DNA of 64,000 nt from Pacificitalea sp040119125. Its GTDB lineage: Bacteria > Pseudomonadota > Alphaproteobacteria > Rhodobacterales > Rhodobacteraceae. The DNA lies in contig JBEDTR010000008.1 in NCBI GenBank assembly GCA_040119125.1, positions 183,132 through 247,131 on the forward strand. The letters run 5' to 3'. The position numbers and the translations under genes are program-made. The notes beneath the pieces are model-generated. The model ran no database searches. It saw only the letters and a list, made by a program, of their open reading frames with translations, and was not told where the DNA came from. This document shows positions 43,327 through 51,899 of this stretch, piece after piece. Every line of letters starts with the position of its first letter. The first letter of the stretch is position 1.

Positions 43327-43935
43327 ATGACCAAGACTTTTGCCATTACTTCCGCCATTGCGTTGGCCGTGGTGCTCGTGGGGACCGGCACCTACGCGTT
43401 CTGGCCGCGTGACGAAAATTGCGGCGGCGGCGCAGTGGCCGGTGGGCTCGACGCGATGGGCGGGCCGTTTTCCCTGACCGACGCGCAGGGCAATACGGTG
43501 ACCGAGGCCGATCTGCTGGATGGGCCGGCGCTGCTTTATTTCGGCTATACCTTCTGCCCCGATGTGTGCCCGGTCGATACCGTGCGCAATGCCACCGCGG
43601 CCGAGATGCTGGCCGATGAAGGGGTTGAGGTCACGCCGATCTTTGTCTCCGTCGATCCCGCCCGCGACACGCCCGAAGTGGTCGGCGAATTCGCCGCCAA
43701 TGTGAGCGAGGACATGATCGGTCTGACCGGCACGACGGAGCAGATCCGCGACACCGTGCAGACGTTCCGGGCCTATGCCTCCGTGCCTGCGGAGCCCGAG
43801 GACGACTATTACCTCGTCGGGCATACGACCTTTACCTATCTCGTGACCGAAGGCGGCAAGGTTCTGGACTATTTCCGCCGCGATGAAACAGCCGAAACAA
43901 TCGTCGCGCGCACCTCGTGCCAGCTTGGCGCGTGA
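43327..43935 (+). CDS. senC: SCO1/SenC/PrrC family protein
   Basis: Membrane-anchored, thioredoxin-fold copper-binding protein needed for cytochrome c oxidase assembly and, in Rhodobacter, linked to RegBA signalling. 202 residues: N-terminal hydrophobic anchor (about 5-25); YFGYTFCPDVCP with Cys77 and Cys81 as copper ligands; the third ligand His in VGHTTFTYLV near 168. Second gene regA follows after 87 bp. Periplasmic orientation inferred. Confidence 0.95.
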   Translation: MTKTFAITSAIALAVVLVGTGTYAFWPRDENCGGGAVAGGLDAMGGPFSLTDAQGNTVTEADLLDGPALLYFGYTFCPDVCPVDTVRNATAAEMLADEGVEVTPIFVSVDPARDTPEVVGEFAANVSEDMIGLTGTTEQIRDTVQTFRAYASVPAEPEDDYYLVGHTTFTYLVTEGGKVLDYFRRDETAETIVARTSCQLGA

Positions 43936-44022
43936 TCCGGCGCCTGATTGACCGCGTATTAGGGGGCAGATACCCTCACCCGATCCGGGCTGCTGGTGGC
44001 CCGGACGCAGACACAGGGGAAG

Positions 44023-44583
44023 ATGGCCGTGGCTGATTTCGATCCCAAGGATATCGGCGAAGACCGCTCGCTGCTGCTGGTTGATGATGACGAGCCGTTC
44101 CTGCGGCGTCTGACGCGCGCCATGGAAAAACGCGGGTTTGAGCCGGAAATGGCCGGATCGGTCGCCGCCGGGAAGGCCATCGCCACCGCGCGCCCCCCTG
44201 CCTATGCTGTGGTCGATCTGCGGCTCGAGGACGGCAATGGGCTCGACGTTGTGGAAACCCTGCGCGAGAAACGCCCCGAAAGCCGCATCGTCGTGCTGAC
44301 CGGCTATGGCGCCATCGCCACTGCAGTCGCTGCGGTCAAGATCGGTGCCATCGACTATCTGTCGAAGCCTGCCGATGCCAATGATGTGACCAATGCCCTG
44401 CTCGCCCGCAGTGATGAATTGCCGCCGCCGCCCGACAATCCGATGTCGGCGGACCGGGTGCGGTGGGAACATATCCAGCGGGTCTATGAGCTGTGCGACC
44501 GCAATGTGTCGGAAACGGCGCGGCGGCTGAACATGCATCGGCGCACGTTGCAGCGGATCTTGGCGAAGCGTTCTCCGAAATGA
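44023..44583 (+). CDS. regA: Response regulator RegA/PrrA
   Basis: Two-component regulator phosphorylated by RegB. ATG 44023 is preceded by AGGGGAAG and gives 186 residues. Receiver domain: acidic Asp21/22 (LLLVDDDEPF), phosphoacceptor Asp65 (VVDLRLEDGNGLD), Lys115 (YLSKPADAND). C-terminal Fis-type helix-turn-helix: NVSETARRLNMHRRTLQRIL. The intervening PPPPDNP linker is typical of RegA. Its stop overlaps the start of the next gene by 4 bases. Confidence 0.96.
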   Translation: MAVADFDPKDIGEDRSLLLVDDDEPFLRRLTRAMEKRGFEPEMAGSVAAGKAIATARPPAYAVVDLRLEDGNGLDVVETLREKRPESRIVVLTGYGAIATAVAAVKIGAIDYLSKPADANDVTNALLARSDELPPPPDNPMSADRVRWEHIQRVYELCDRNVSETARRLNMHRRTLQRILAKRSPK

Positions 44584-45014
44584 GGTTGCTGGTGGGTGCG
44601 CTGCTGCTGGCGGGATGCGCCGCCACGCCTGAAACGAGCCCTCGCCCCGCCGCACTGGACGGGCCGACGCGGCTGAAACTGGCGGCGGACGGCCTCGCCG
44701 TGGCGGGCAGCGGGCAGGTGATTTCCTTCTCCCGCACGCAGGCAGGTGTGGTGACGGCCGTGAGCGGGCTGCTAGGCGCGGCACCCGACAGGCGCGCGGG
44801 GAGCAACGCCTGTCACGTCATCGGCTGGGGCGGGCTGGCCCTGCATTTCCAGACCGATGATTTCCTTGGCTGGTCGGACACGGGCGGTGATGTGGCGCTG
44901 CCCGATGGGGTCGCGGTCGGCGGCACGGGGCCCGTGCCGGACAGCATCCGCGTCACGCGGGATGCACAAGGGCGCATCGCGACGCTCAGCGCCGGGGCGC
45001 TCTGCCCGGCTTGA
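44580..45014 (+). CDS. Small predicted lipoprotein downstream of regA
   Basis: 144 residues starting MRLLVGALLLAGCAA; LLAGC at 9-13 is a lipobox, giving a lipoprotein anchored at Cys13. The remainder has no motif I recognise (ISFSRTQAGVVTAVSGLLG, HVIGWGGLALHFQ). ATGA overlap with regA makes translational coupling likely, so it may be expressed with the redox system, but no role can be given. It ends 21 bp from the convergent mutS stop. Confidence 0.8.
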   Translation: MRLLVGALLLAGCAATPETSPRPAALDGPTRLKLAADGLAVAGSGQVISFSRTQAGVVTAVSGLLGAAPDRRAGSNACHVIGWGGLALHFQTDDFLGWSDTGGDVALPDGVAVGGTGPVPDSIRVTRDAQGRIATLSAGALCPA

Positions 45015-45035
45015 GGGCGCCGATCCGGTCGTTGA

Positions 45036-47702
45036 TCAGCCCTCGCCGCGCGCCAGCGTCTTTAGCTCGTAAATCAAGTCCAACGCTGCGCGCGGGGTCA
45101 GCTCATCCGGCATGACTGCCTCTAGCCGTTTGTTCAGGGCCTGCGCCGCCGGATCGGGCGCCGTGACAGGCGCGGGCGGCGGTGCGGCGGCAAAAAGCGG
45201 CAGATCGTCGATCACGGCCTTCTGCGCGCGCCCGCCTTCGCGTTCGCCCTTCTCTAGCGCGTCCAGCACCACGCGCGCGCGGTCGATCACCGGACCGGGA
45301 AGCCCGGCCAGCCGCGCCACCTGCACCCCGTAGGAGCGGTCCGCCGCGCCGTCGCGCACCTCATGGAGGAAAATCACCTCTCCCTCCCATTCGCGCACCG
45401 CGACCGTGGCATTGCCCACGCCCGACAACCGCGCAGCCATCGCCGTCATTTCGTGGTAATGCGTGGCAAACAGCGCGCGGCAACGGTTGTGTTCGTGCAG
45501 GTATTCCAGCACGGCCCATGCGATCGACAACCCGTCATAGGTGGCCGTGCCGCGCCCGATTTCATCAAGGATCACCAGCGCCCGGTCATCGGCCTGATTG
45601 AGGATAGCGGCGGTTTCCACCATCTCAACCATGAAGGTCGAGCGGCCTCGCGCCAGATCGTCCGACGCCCCGACCCGACTAAACAGGCTCGACACCGCGC
45701 CGATCCGGGCACTGCGGGCCGGCACGAAACTGCCCGCCTGCGCCAGCAGCGCAATCAACGCGTTTTGCCGCAGCCAAGTGGATTTACCGCCCATATTCGG
45801 CCCGGTCAGCAACCGGATATGCGCGCCTTCGCCACCATCTGACAGGCGGCAGTCATTGGCGATAAACGGTGCGCCCCCCTCGCGGCGCAGCGCACGTTCG
45901 ACGACCGGGTGACGCCCGCCCTCGATCTCGAACACCCGGCTGTCATCGACACGCGGCTCGGTCCAGTTTTCGCCCCGCGCCAGATCGGCAAACCCGGCGG
46001 TCAGGTCCAGCTCGGCCAGCGCACGCGCCGCAGCGCCGATGCGGTCGGCGGCGTCCAGAACGGCGGCGCGCAGGCTCTCGAACAGGCGCTTTTCGATTTC
46101 CAACGCGCGGCTGCCCGCGTTCAGGATCTTGGTTTCCATCTCCGACAGGGCAACGGTGGTAAAGCGCACCGCATTGGCCGTGGTCTGCCGGTGGATGAAC
46201 CGTTCCGACAGCGGCGGAGACAGCATTTTCTGTGCGTGCGTGGCGGTGCATTCGATGAAATAGCCCAGCACGTTGTTATGCTTGACCTTCAGCCCGGTGA
46301 TGCCCGTCTCCTCGGCATATTCGGCCTGCATCGCGGCAATCACACCCCGGCCTTCGTCGCGCAGGGTGCGGGCGTCGTCCAGATCCTCGTCATGGCCCGG
46401 CGCGATAAAGCCGCCATCGCGGGTCAGCAGCGGCGCCTCAGCCACCAGTGCCGCGTCCAGCAGATCGGTCAGCGCGTCGTGGCCGGTCAGATCGCGGCGC
46501 AGCCCGCTCAGCAGCGGCGGCAGGTCATGCGACGCCAGCAGGTCATCGAGCGCCAACGCCTGCGTCAGCCCGCCCCGGATCGCCGTCAGATCGCGCGGTC
46601 CGCCGCGTTCCAGCGCCAATCGCGACAGCGCACGGTCCATGTCGGGCACCCGGCGTAGCGCCTCGCGCAGCCGTTCGGCCAGCCCCGTTTGATCGCTCAG
46701 CGCGCGCACCGCGGCCAGCCGATCCTGGATCACCGCCAGATCACGCGATGGCGCGGAAACGCGCCGCTCCAGCAGCCGCCCACCGCCTGCCGTCACCGTC
46801 CGGTCAATCGCCGCCAGCAGCGAGCCTTCGCGCCCGCCCGACAGGCTGGAGGTCAGTTCCAGATTGCGGCGGGTGGCGGCGTCGATCTGCACCACTTGCG
46901 CGCCGCTTTCGCGCACCGGTGCGCGCAGCAGCGGGATCTTGCCCTTCTGCGTCAGCTCCAGATAGCTGACCAGCGCGCCCATCGCTGAAAGCTCTGCCCG
47001 CTCGAAGCTGCCGAACCCATCCAGCGCGCCGACCCCGAACGCGGATTTCAGCCGCTCCGCCGCGCCGGTGCTGTCAAAGCTCGACCGCGCAAGCGGGGTC
47101 ATCGCCGCGCCGCTATCGGTGCAGATTTCCTCCAACTCGCCTTCGGCCATGTCCGACAGCAAGATCTCACGCGGGGCGAGACGGGCCAGTTCCGGTCCCA
47201 GACGCACCAGCGGGCAGGGCGTCACGCGCAATTCGCCGGTGGAGATATCGACCCATGCCAGCGCGCCCGTGTCCCGCAGGCTGGCATAGGCGGCAAGGTA
47301 GTTATGCCGCCGCGCTTCCAGCAGGCTGTCCTCGGTCAGGGTGCCGGGGGTGACCAGCCGAACCACATCCCGTTTTACCACGGATTTGGAGCCGCGCTTC
47401 TTGGCCTCGGCGGGGTCTTCGAGTTGCTCGCACACCGCCACGCGGAAGCCCTTGCGGATCAGCGTCAGCAGGTAGCCCTCGGCGGCATGGACGGGCACCC
47501 CGCACATGGGGATGTCATCGCCCTGATGCTTGCCCCGTTTTGTCAGCGCAATGTCGAGCGCCGCCGCCGCCGCAACCGCGTCGTCGAAAAACATCTCGTA
47601 GAAATCGCCCATCCGGTAGAACAGCAGCGCACCGGGATGCGCGGTCTTGATCTCCATATACTGGGCCATCATCGGCGTTACGCCGCTGGTCTGCACGCTC
47701 AC
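45036..47702 (-). CDS. mutS: DNA mismatch repair protein MutS
   Basis: Mismatch-recognition ATPase. 888 residues. Domain I with the mismatch-reading Phe-x-Glu in RMGDFYEMFFDDA near 31-43; lever and clamp domains; Walker A TGPNMGGKSTWL near 645; Walker B LVILDEIGRGTAT; C-terminal region ELTPRAALDLIYELK, the conserved helical end. Convergent with the regA-lipoprotein group and divergent from maeB. Confidence 0.97.
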   Translation of the reverse strand: MSVQTSGVTPMMAQYMEIKTAHPGALLFYRMGDFYEMFFDDAVAAAAALDIALTKRGKHQGDDIPMCGVPVHAAEGYLLTLIRKGFRVAVCEQLEDPAEAKKRGSKSVVKRDVVRLVTPGTLTEDSLLEARRHNYLAAYASLRDTGALAWVDISTGELRVTPCPLVRLGPELARLAPREILLSDMAEGELEEICTDSGAAMTPLARSSFDSTGAAERLKSAFGVGALDGFGSFERAELSAMGALVSYLELTQKGKIPLLRAPVRESGAQVVQIDAATRRNLELTSSLSGGREGSLLAAIDRTVTAGGGRLLERRVSAPSRDLAVIQDRLAAVRALSDQTGLAERLREALRRVPDMDRALSRLALERGGPRDLTAIRGGLTQALALDDLLASHDLPPLLSGLRRDLTGHDALTDLLDAALVAEAPLLTRDGGFIAPGHDEDLDDARTLRDEGRGVIAAMQAEYAEETGITGLKVKHNNVLGYFIECTATHAQKMLSPPLSERFIHRQTTANAVRFTTVALSEMETKILNAGSRALEIEKRLFESLRAAVLDAADRIGAAARALAELDLTAGFADLARGENWTEPRVDDSRVFEIEGGRHPVVERALRREGGAPFIANDCRLSDGGEGAHIRLLTGPNMGGKSTWLRQNALIALLAQAGSFVPARSARIGAVSSLFSRVGASDDLARGRSTFMVEMVETAAILNQADDRALVILDEIGRGTATYDGLSIAWAVLEYLHEHNRCRALFATHYHEMTAMAARLSGVGNATVAVREWEGEVIFLHEVRDGAADRSYGVQVARLAGLPGPVIDRARVVLDALEKGEREGGRAQKAVIDDLPLFAAAPPPAPVTAPDPAAQALNKRLEAVMPDELTPRAALDLIYELKTLARGEG

Positions 47703-47828
47703 TGGAAGCCCCTCGATCTGTCTCGCGCGATCCTAAAGCCCGCACCCTCATGGTGAAAGCCGATTTCCAGACTGTTGCCGCAGCGGCGCTGGCTCGGTAT
47801 GAGCATCAGGCTTTCAGGAGGATCGGCA

Positions 47829-50084
47829 ATGGCAAGCAAGCGCAATATCACCCGCGAAGAAGCGCTGACCTATCACATGGACCCGCCGGGGAAATGGGAG
47901 ATTCAGGCGACCAAGCCGATGACCACCCAGCGCGACCTGTCGCTGGCCTACAGCCCCGGTGTCGCCGTGCCCGTGGAGGCCATCGCCGAAAACCCCGAAA
48001 CCGCCTATGACTATACGACCAAGGGCAACACGGTGGCGGTGATCTCCAACGGCACCGCGATCCTTGGGCTCGGCAATCTGGGCGCTTTGGCGTCGAAGCC
48101 GGTGATGGAGGGCAAGTCGGTCCTGTTCAAACGCTTCGCTGACGTGAACTCGATCGACATTGAACTGGACACCGAAGACCCTGAGGAATTCATCAACGCT
48201 GTGCGTCTGATGGGACCGACCTTCGGCGGGATCAATCTTGAGGATATCAAGGCGCCCGAATGCTTTATCATCGAGCAGCGCCTGAAGGAGATCATGGACA
48301 TCCCGGTGTTCCATGATGACCAGCACGGCACCGCCGTGATCTGCGCCGCCGGTCTGATCAACGCCCTGCACCTGTCCGGCAAGAAGCTGGAAGATTGCAA
48401 GATCGTCCTGAACGGGGCCGGGGCCGCCGGCATCGCCTGTCTGGAATTGATCAAGGCGATGGGCGCGCGCAATGAAAATTGCATCATGTGCGACACGAAA
48501 GGCGTGATCTACCAAGGTCGCCAAGAAGGCATGAACCAGTGGAAATCAGCCCATGCCGTGGTGACCGACGCCCGCACGCTGGAAGAGGCGATGCAGGGCG
48601 CGGATGTGTTCCTTGGCGTCTCGGTCAAGGGCGCGGTGACGCAGGACATGGTCGCCAGCATGGCCGAGGATCCGGTGATCTTTGCCATGGCCAACCCCGA
48701 TCCTGAAATCACGCCGGAGGAGGCGCATGAGGTCCGCGCCGATGCCATCGTTGCCACGGGTCGGTCGGATTATCCCAATCAGGTCAACAACGTCTTGGGC
48801 TTCCCCTACCTGTTCCGCGGCGCGCTCGACATCCACGCCCGCGCGATCAATGACGACATGAAAATCGCCTGTGCCGAGGCGCTGGCCGAACTCGCGCGCG
48901 AAGACGTGCCGGATGAGGTCGCGCTGGCCTATGGGCGCAAGCTGACCTTCGGGCGCGATTATATCATTCCCGCCCCCTTCGATCCGCGCCTGATCTACCG
49001 CGTCCCGCCGAAGGTCGCGCAGGCCGGTATGGATACCGGTGCCGCCCGCCGCCCGATCGTCGATCTGGCCGGCTATGAGCAATCGCTGCGCGCCCGGATG
49101 GACCCGACCGCATCGGTGCTGCGCGCGATCAACGCCCGTGCCAAGGCCGCGCAGGCGCGCATGATCTTCGCCGAGGGCGACGATATCCGCGTGTTGCGTG
49201 CCGCCATCGCCTATCAGCGTGCCGGGCTGGGCAAGGCGCTGATCGTTGGCCGTGAAACCGACGCGCGCGAATTGCTAGCCGCGAATGGCATGTCCGATGC
49301 CATCCGCGAGCTGGAAATCGTCAACGCCGCCAATACTCGCCATCTCGAGACCTACAAGGATTTCCTTTACAAACGGTTGCAGCGCAAAGGCTATGATCAG
49401 AAGGACATCCACCGTCTCGCCGCGCGCGACAGGCATGTGTTCTCGGCGTTGATGCTGGCGCATGGTCACGGCGATGGCCTTGTCACCGGGGCCACCCGCA
49501 AATCCGCGCATGTGCTGGAACAGATCAACCACGTCTTCGATGCGCAGCCCCATGATGGTGCCGTGGGTGTGACCGCCGTGCTGATCCGGGGCCGCATCGT
49601 CCTGATCGCCGACACGCTGGTGCATGAATGGCCCGACGAGGAAGATCTCGCTGATATTGCTGAGCGCGCCGCGTCGGTCGCACGGGGGTTGGGGCTTGTG
49701 CCGCGCGTGGCCTTTGCCAGCTTCTCGACCTTTGGCTACCCCGTGTCGGAACGCGCGACCAAGATGCATCTCGCGTCAGCCTCGCTGGACAAACGGCAGG
49801 TCGATTTCGAATATGATGGCGAAATGACCGTCGACGTGGCGCTTAACCTCGACCAGATGAAGCAATACCCATTCTGCCGCCTGACCGGTCCCGCCAATGT
49901 TCTGGTGGTGCCCGCGCGGCATTCGGCCTCGATCTCGACCAAGCTGCTGCAGGAACTGGGCGGTGCCACCGTGATCGGTCCGATCCTCACCGGCGTCGAC
50001 AAACCGGTGCAGATCATCTCCACTGGCTCGACCGTGAACGACATTCTCAACATGGCGGCGATTTCGGCCTGCAACATCGGCTAA
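47829..50084 (+). CDS. maeB: NADP-dependent malic enzyme fused to phosphotransacetylase-like domain
   Basis: Large malic enzyme, oxidative decarboxylation of malate to pyruvate with NADP+. ATG 47829 with AGGAGG upstream gives 751 residues. The malic enzyme domain (about 1-430) has DLSLAYSPGVAVP, VISNGTAILGLGNLG, FHDDQHGTAVICAA and a Rossmann GAGAAGIACLEL. The C-terminal domain (about 440-750) resembles phosphate acetyltransferase (ARMIFAEGDDIRVLRAAIAY); in this class it is regulatory rather than catalytic. Diverges from mutS; ribokinase follows by 21 bp. Confidence 0.95.
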   Translation: MASKRNITREEALTYHMDPPGKWEIQATKPMTTQRDLSLAYSPGVAVPVEAIAENPETAYDYTTKGNTVAVISNGTAILGLGNLGALASKPVMEGKSVLFKRFADVNSIDIELDTEDPEEFINAVRLMGPTFGGINLEDIKAPECFIIEQRLKEIMDIPVFHDDQHGTAVICAAGLINALHLSGKKLEDCKIVLNGAGAAGIACLELIKAMGARNENCIMCDTKGVIYQGRQEGMNQWKSAHAVVTDARTLEEAMQGADVFLGVSVKGAVTQDMVASMAEDPVIFAMANPDPEITPEEAHEVRADAIVATGRSDYPNQVNNVLGFPYLFRGALDIHARAINDDMKIACAEALAELAREDVPDEVALAYGRKLTFGRDYIIPAPFDPRLIYRVPPKVAQAGMDTGAARRPIVDLAGYEQSLRARMDPTASVLRAINARAKAAQARMIFAEGDDIRVLRAAIAYQRAGLGKALIVGRETDARELLAANGMSDAIRELEIVNAANTRHLETYKDFLYKRLQRKGYDQKDIHRLAARDRHVFSALMLAHGHGDGLVTGATRKSAHVLEQINHVFDAQPHDGAVGVTAVLIRGRIVLIADTLVHEWPDEEDLADIAERAASVARGLGLVPRVAFASFSTFGYPVSERATKMHLASASLDKRQVDFEYDGEMTVDVALNLDQMKQYPFCRLTGPANVLVVPARHSASISTKLLQELGGATVIGPILTGVDKPVQIISTGSTVNDILNMAAISACNIG

Positions 50085-50105
50085 ACCGTCGCGGAAGGAC
50101 CCGCT

Positions 50106-50987
50106 GTGACACTCTATAATCTCGGCTCGATCAATATCGACCGCGTCTATTCACTGCCGCATCTGCCGCAGCCCGGTGAAACACTGGCGTCGCTCGCCCA
50201 TAGCGTCGGGCTGGGCGGCAAGGGCGCGAACCAATCCGCCGCCGCCGCGCGTTTTGGTGCCGAGGTTCGGCATCTGGGTGCGGTCGGCAGCGATGGCGGT
50301 GCCATCGTTGTTCGGATGCGGGGGCTGGGGATCAACGTCACCGGCATCCGCGTGGTCGAGGGGGCGCATACCGGGCACGCTGTCATCAACGTCGATGCGG
50401 AGGGCGAAAACTCCATCGTTCTCGACGGTGGCACCAACATGATGCAAAGCGCGGAGGCCATCGCCGCCGCGCTGGCTGACGCCACTGCGGCCGACACGCT
50501 GCTGCTGCAGAACGAAACCGATTGTCAGGTCGATGCCGCCCGGATCGGTCACGAGAAGGGCATGCGCGTTGTCTATTCCGCCGCGCCCTTTGACGCCGCC
50601 GCGGTCGAGGCCGTGCTGCCCTATGTTTCGATGCTGGTGCTCAATCAGGTCGAAGCCGCGCAACTGGCCGAAGCTACCGGCCTGCCCATCGAACGGGTCG
50701 ATGTCGCCAGTGTCGTCGTCACGCGGGGCGGCGATGGGGCTGAATGGCTGATGCGCGGTCGCGACCCGATGACCGCCGCCTCCTATACCGTGCCGGTGGT
50801 CGACACGACTGGGGCGGGCGATTGTTTTATCGGCACGCTGACCGCCGCGCTGGATGCAGGTTTCTCCGAGGATCTGGCCCTGCGCGCCGCGCTGGCCGCA
50901 GGCGCGCTTCAGGTCACGCGCCGGGGCACCGCCGATGTGATGCCGGACCGTGCGGAGGTCGAGACCTTCCTCAACCGCCCTGCCTGA
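50106..50987 (+). CDS. rbsK: PfkB-family sugar kinase (ribokinase-like)
   Basis: Phosphorylates ribose or a similar sugar/nucleoside. 293 residues with the two PfkB signatures: GLGGKGANQSAAAARFG near 35-50, and PVVDTTGAGDCFIGTL near 231-246, including the catalytic Asp. The sequence NLGSINIDRVYSLPHLP is typical of ribokinases. No ribose transporter is near, so the true substrate is open. It follows maeB by 21 bp and may share its transcript. Confidence 0.8.
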   Translation: MTLYNLGSINIDRVYSLPHLPQPGETLASLAHSVGLGGKGANQSAAAARFGAEVRHLGAVGSDGGAIVVRMRGLGINVTGIRVVEGAHTGHAVINVDAEGENSIVLDGGTNMMQSAEAIAAALADATAADTLLLQNETDCQVDAARIGHEKGMRVVYSAAPFDAAAVEAVLPYVSMLVLNQVEAAQLAEATGLPIERVDVASVVVTRGGDGAEWLMRGRDPMTAASYTVPVVDTTGAGDCFIGTLTAALDAGFSEDLALRAALAAGALQVTRRGTADVMPDRAEVETFLNRPA

Positions 50988-51093
50988 AAGATATGAATTA
51001 ATCTTCGCGCGACGTGAAACTTTGTCGCAGGACGTTCCGTGATTAGTGCATGGGCCGACACTTCGGCCAGTTAATTATAGGGAACGACAACCG

Positions 51094-51510
51094 ATGAAAC
51101 GCATTCTCACCGCCGCCGCCCTCACCGCATTCAGCGCCACGGGTGCCTTCGCCGCCGCGCATAGCATGACCCCGATGGTCGAGGCTTCCGATCAAACTGC
51201 CGAAAATGGCGTCGTGGCCGCCGATATGGTCACCGCCGGAGAAAACGGCTGGCTGGTCGTGCACCGCACCGATGCCGAAGGCAAGCCGGGCCCCGTCGTT
51301 GGTTATGCACCGCTGCGCATGGGCGAAAACACCGACGTTGCTGCGATCTTGACCGAAGAAGTTGCCGCTGGCGACATGCTGATGCTGATGGTTCACTCCG
51401 AAGCAGGCGGCAATTCCACCGGCATCTTTGAGTACACGCTCGGCGCCACCGAAGATGGCCCCATCAAGATCGACGGCGATCTGGTCATGAAGACGATCAC
51501 CGTCCAGTAA
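51094..51510 (+). CDS. Secreted DUF7282-like protein
   Basis: 138 residues from ATG 51094. Signal peptide MKRILTAAALTAFSATGAFA, cleavage after FA/A near residue 20. The mature part has VEASDQTAENGVVAADMV, then ENGWLVVHRTDAEGKPGPV and DMLMLMVHSEAG, the pattern of the beta-rich DUF7282 family of extracellular proteins. No function is established. Not closely grouped: about 106 bp after the sugar kinase, and followed by a terminator. Confidence 0.78.
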   Translation: MKRILTAAALTAFSATGAFAAAHSMTPMVEASDQTAENGVVAADMVTAGENGWLVVHRTDAEGKPGPVVGYAPLRMGENTDVAAILTEEVAAGDMLMLMVHSEAGGNSTGIFEYTLGATEDGPIKIDGDLVMKTITVQ

Positions 51511-51549
51511 TCTTTACCGATAAAATCAGCCGGTACGCCGGCCACCTGA

Positions 51550-51576
51550 GGCGGTCTCGCAAGAGGCCGCCTTTTT
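51550..51576 (+). terminator. Intrinsic terminator after the DUF7282-like gene
   Basis: 9-bp stem GGCGGTCTC / GAGGCCGCC (one G-T pair), loop GCAA, followed by TTTTT. Confidence 0.85.
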
Positions 51577-51899
51577 GCGTGCCATCCGGCCGTGTTAAGG
51601 TGCGCTGAGCGTCATCGTGTTATTTAGCGCGAGGCGAAAGACCCCTATCAGCCGCGAGTGCAGGTTGAGATGATGATCACTCACGAGGACTCTAAAAAAT
51701 CGAGTGATTTCTCTGCCCAACCGCTCTGAAAAAATCCAGCGGCAAGGGGACGCCGGCCCCCTAGATAGAGGCGCGCAATCAGCGCTTTGCTGTCCGGAGA
51801 TAGGCTATTCTTTAGGATCGCAGCCGCGGGCCGCAATCAGTCGCGGATACCGGCAGGCATAATATGCTGCCGGTATCCGCTAATGTGTCACGTCACGTG
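51577..51899. other. Non-coding gap before argG 3' end
   Basis: 323 bp with no convincing ORF. It contains a 7-bp inverted repeat (ATCACTC / GAGTGAT, around 51676-51708) and a strong 14-bp perfect hairpin at 51843-51880. The hairpin directly follows the argG stop on the minus strand. I saw no tRNA and no recognised RNA gene. Confidence 0.5.
51843..51880. repeat. Perfect 14-bp inverted repeat downstream of argG
   Basis: GCGGATACCGGCAG and its exact reverse complement flank a 10-base spacer. It lies 20 bp past the argG stop on the minus strand. There is no T-run beyond it, so it is not a classical terminator; it could protect the argG mRNA 3' end or be a protein-binding site. Confidence 0.7.

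Noticed and set aside
43240..44784. Open extension of the regB frame giving a 981-codon ORF on the minus strand
   Set aside because: The extra part is antisense to senC and regA and has low-complexity, Arg/Pro-rich translation; the MAEQIQSVFDQ start at 43239 matches the RegB family.
51885..51898. TCACGTCACGTGT as another parS
   Set aside because: It has the CACGTG core but lacks the TGTTT/AAACA flanks, so it is not a ParB consensus site.
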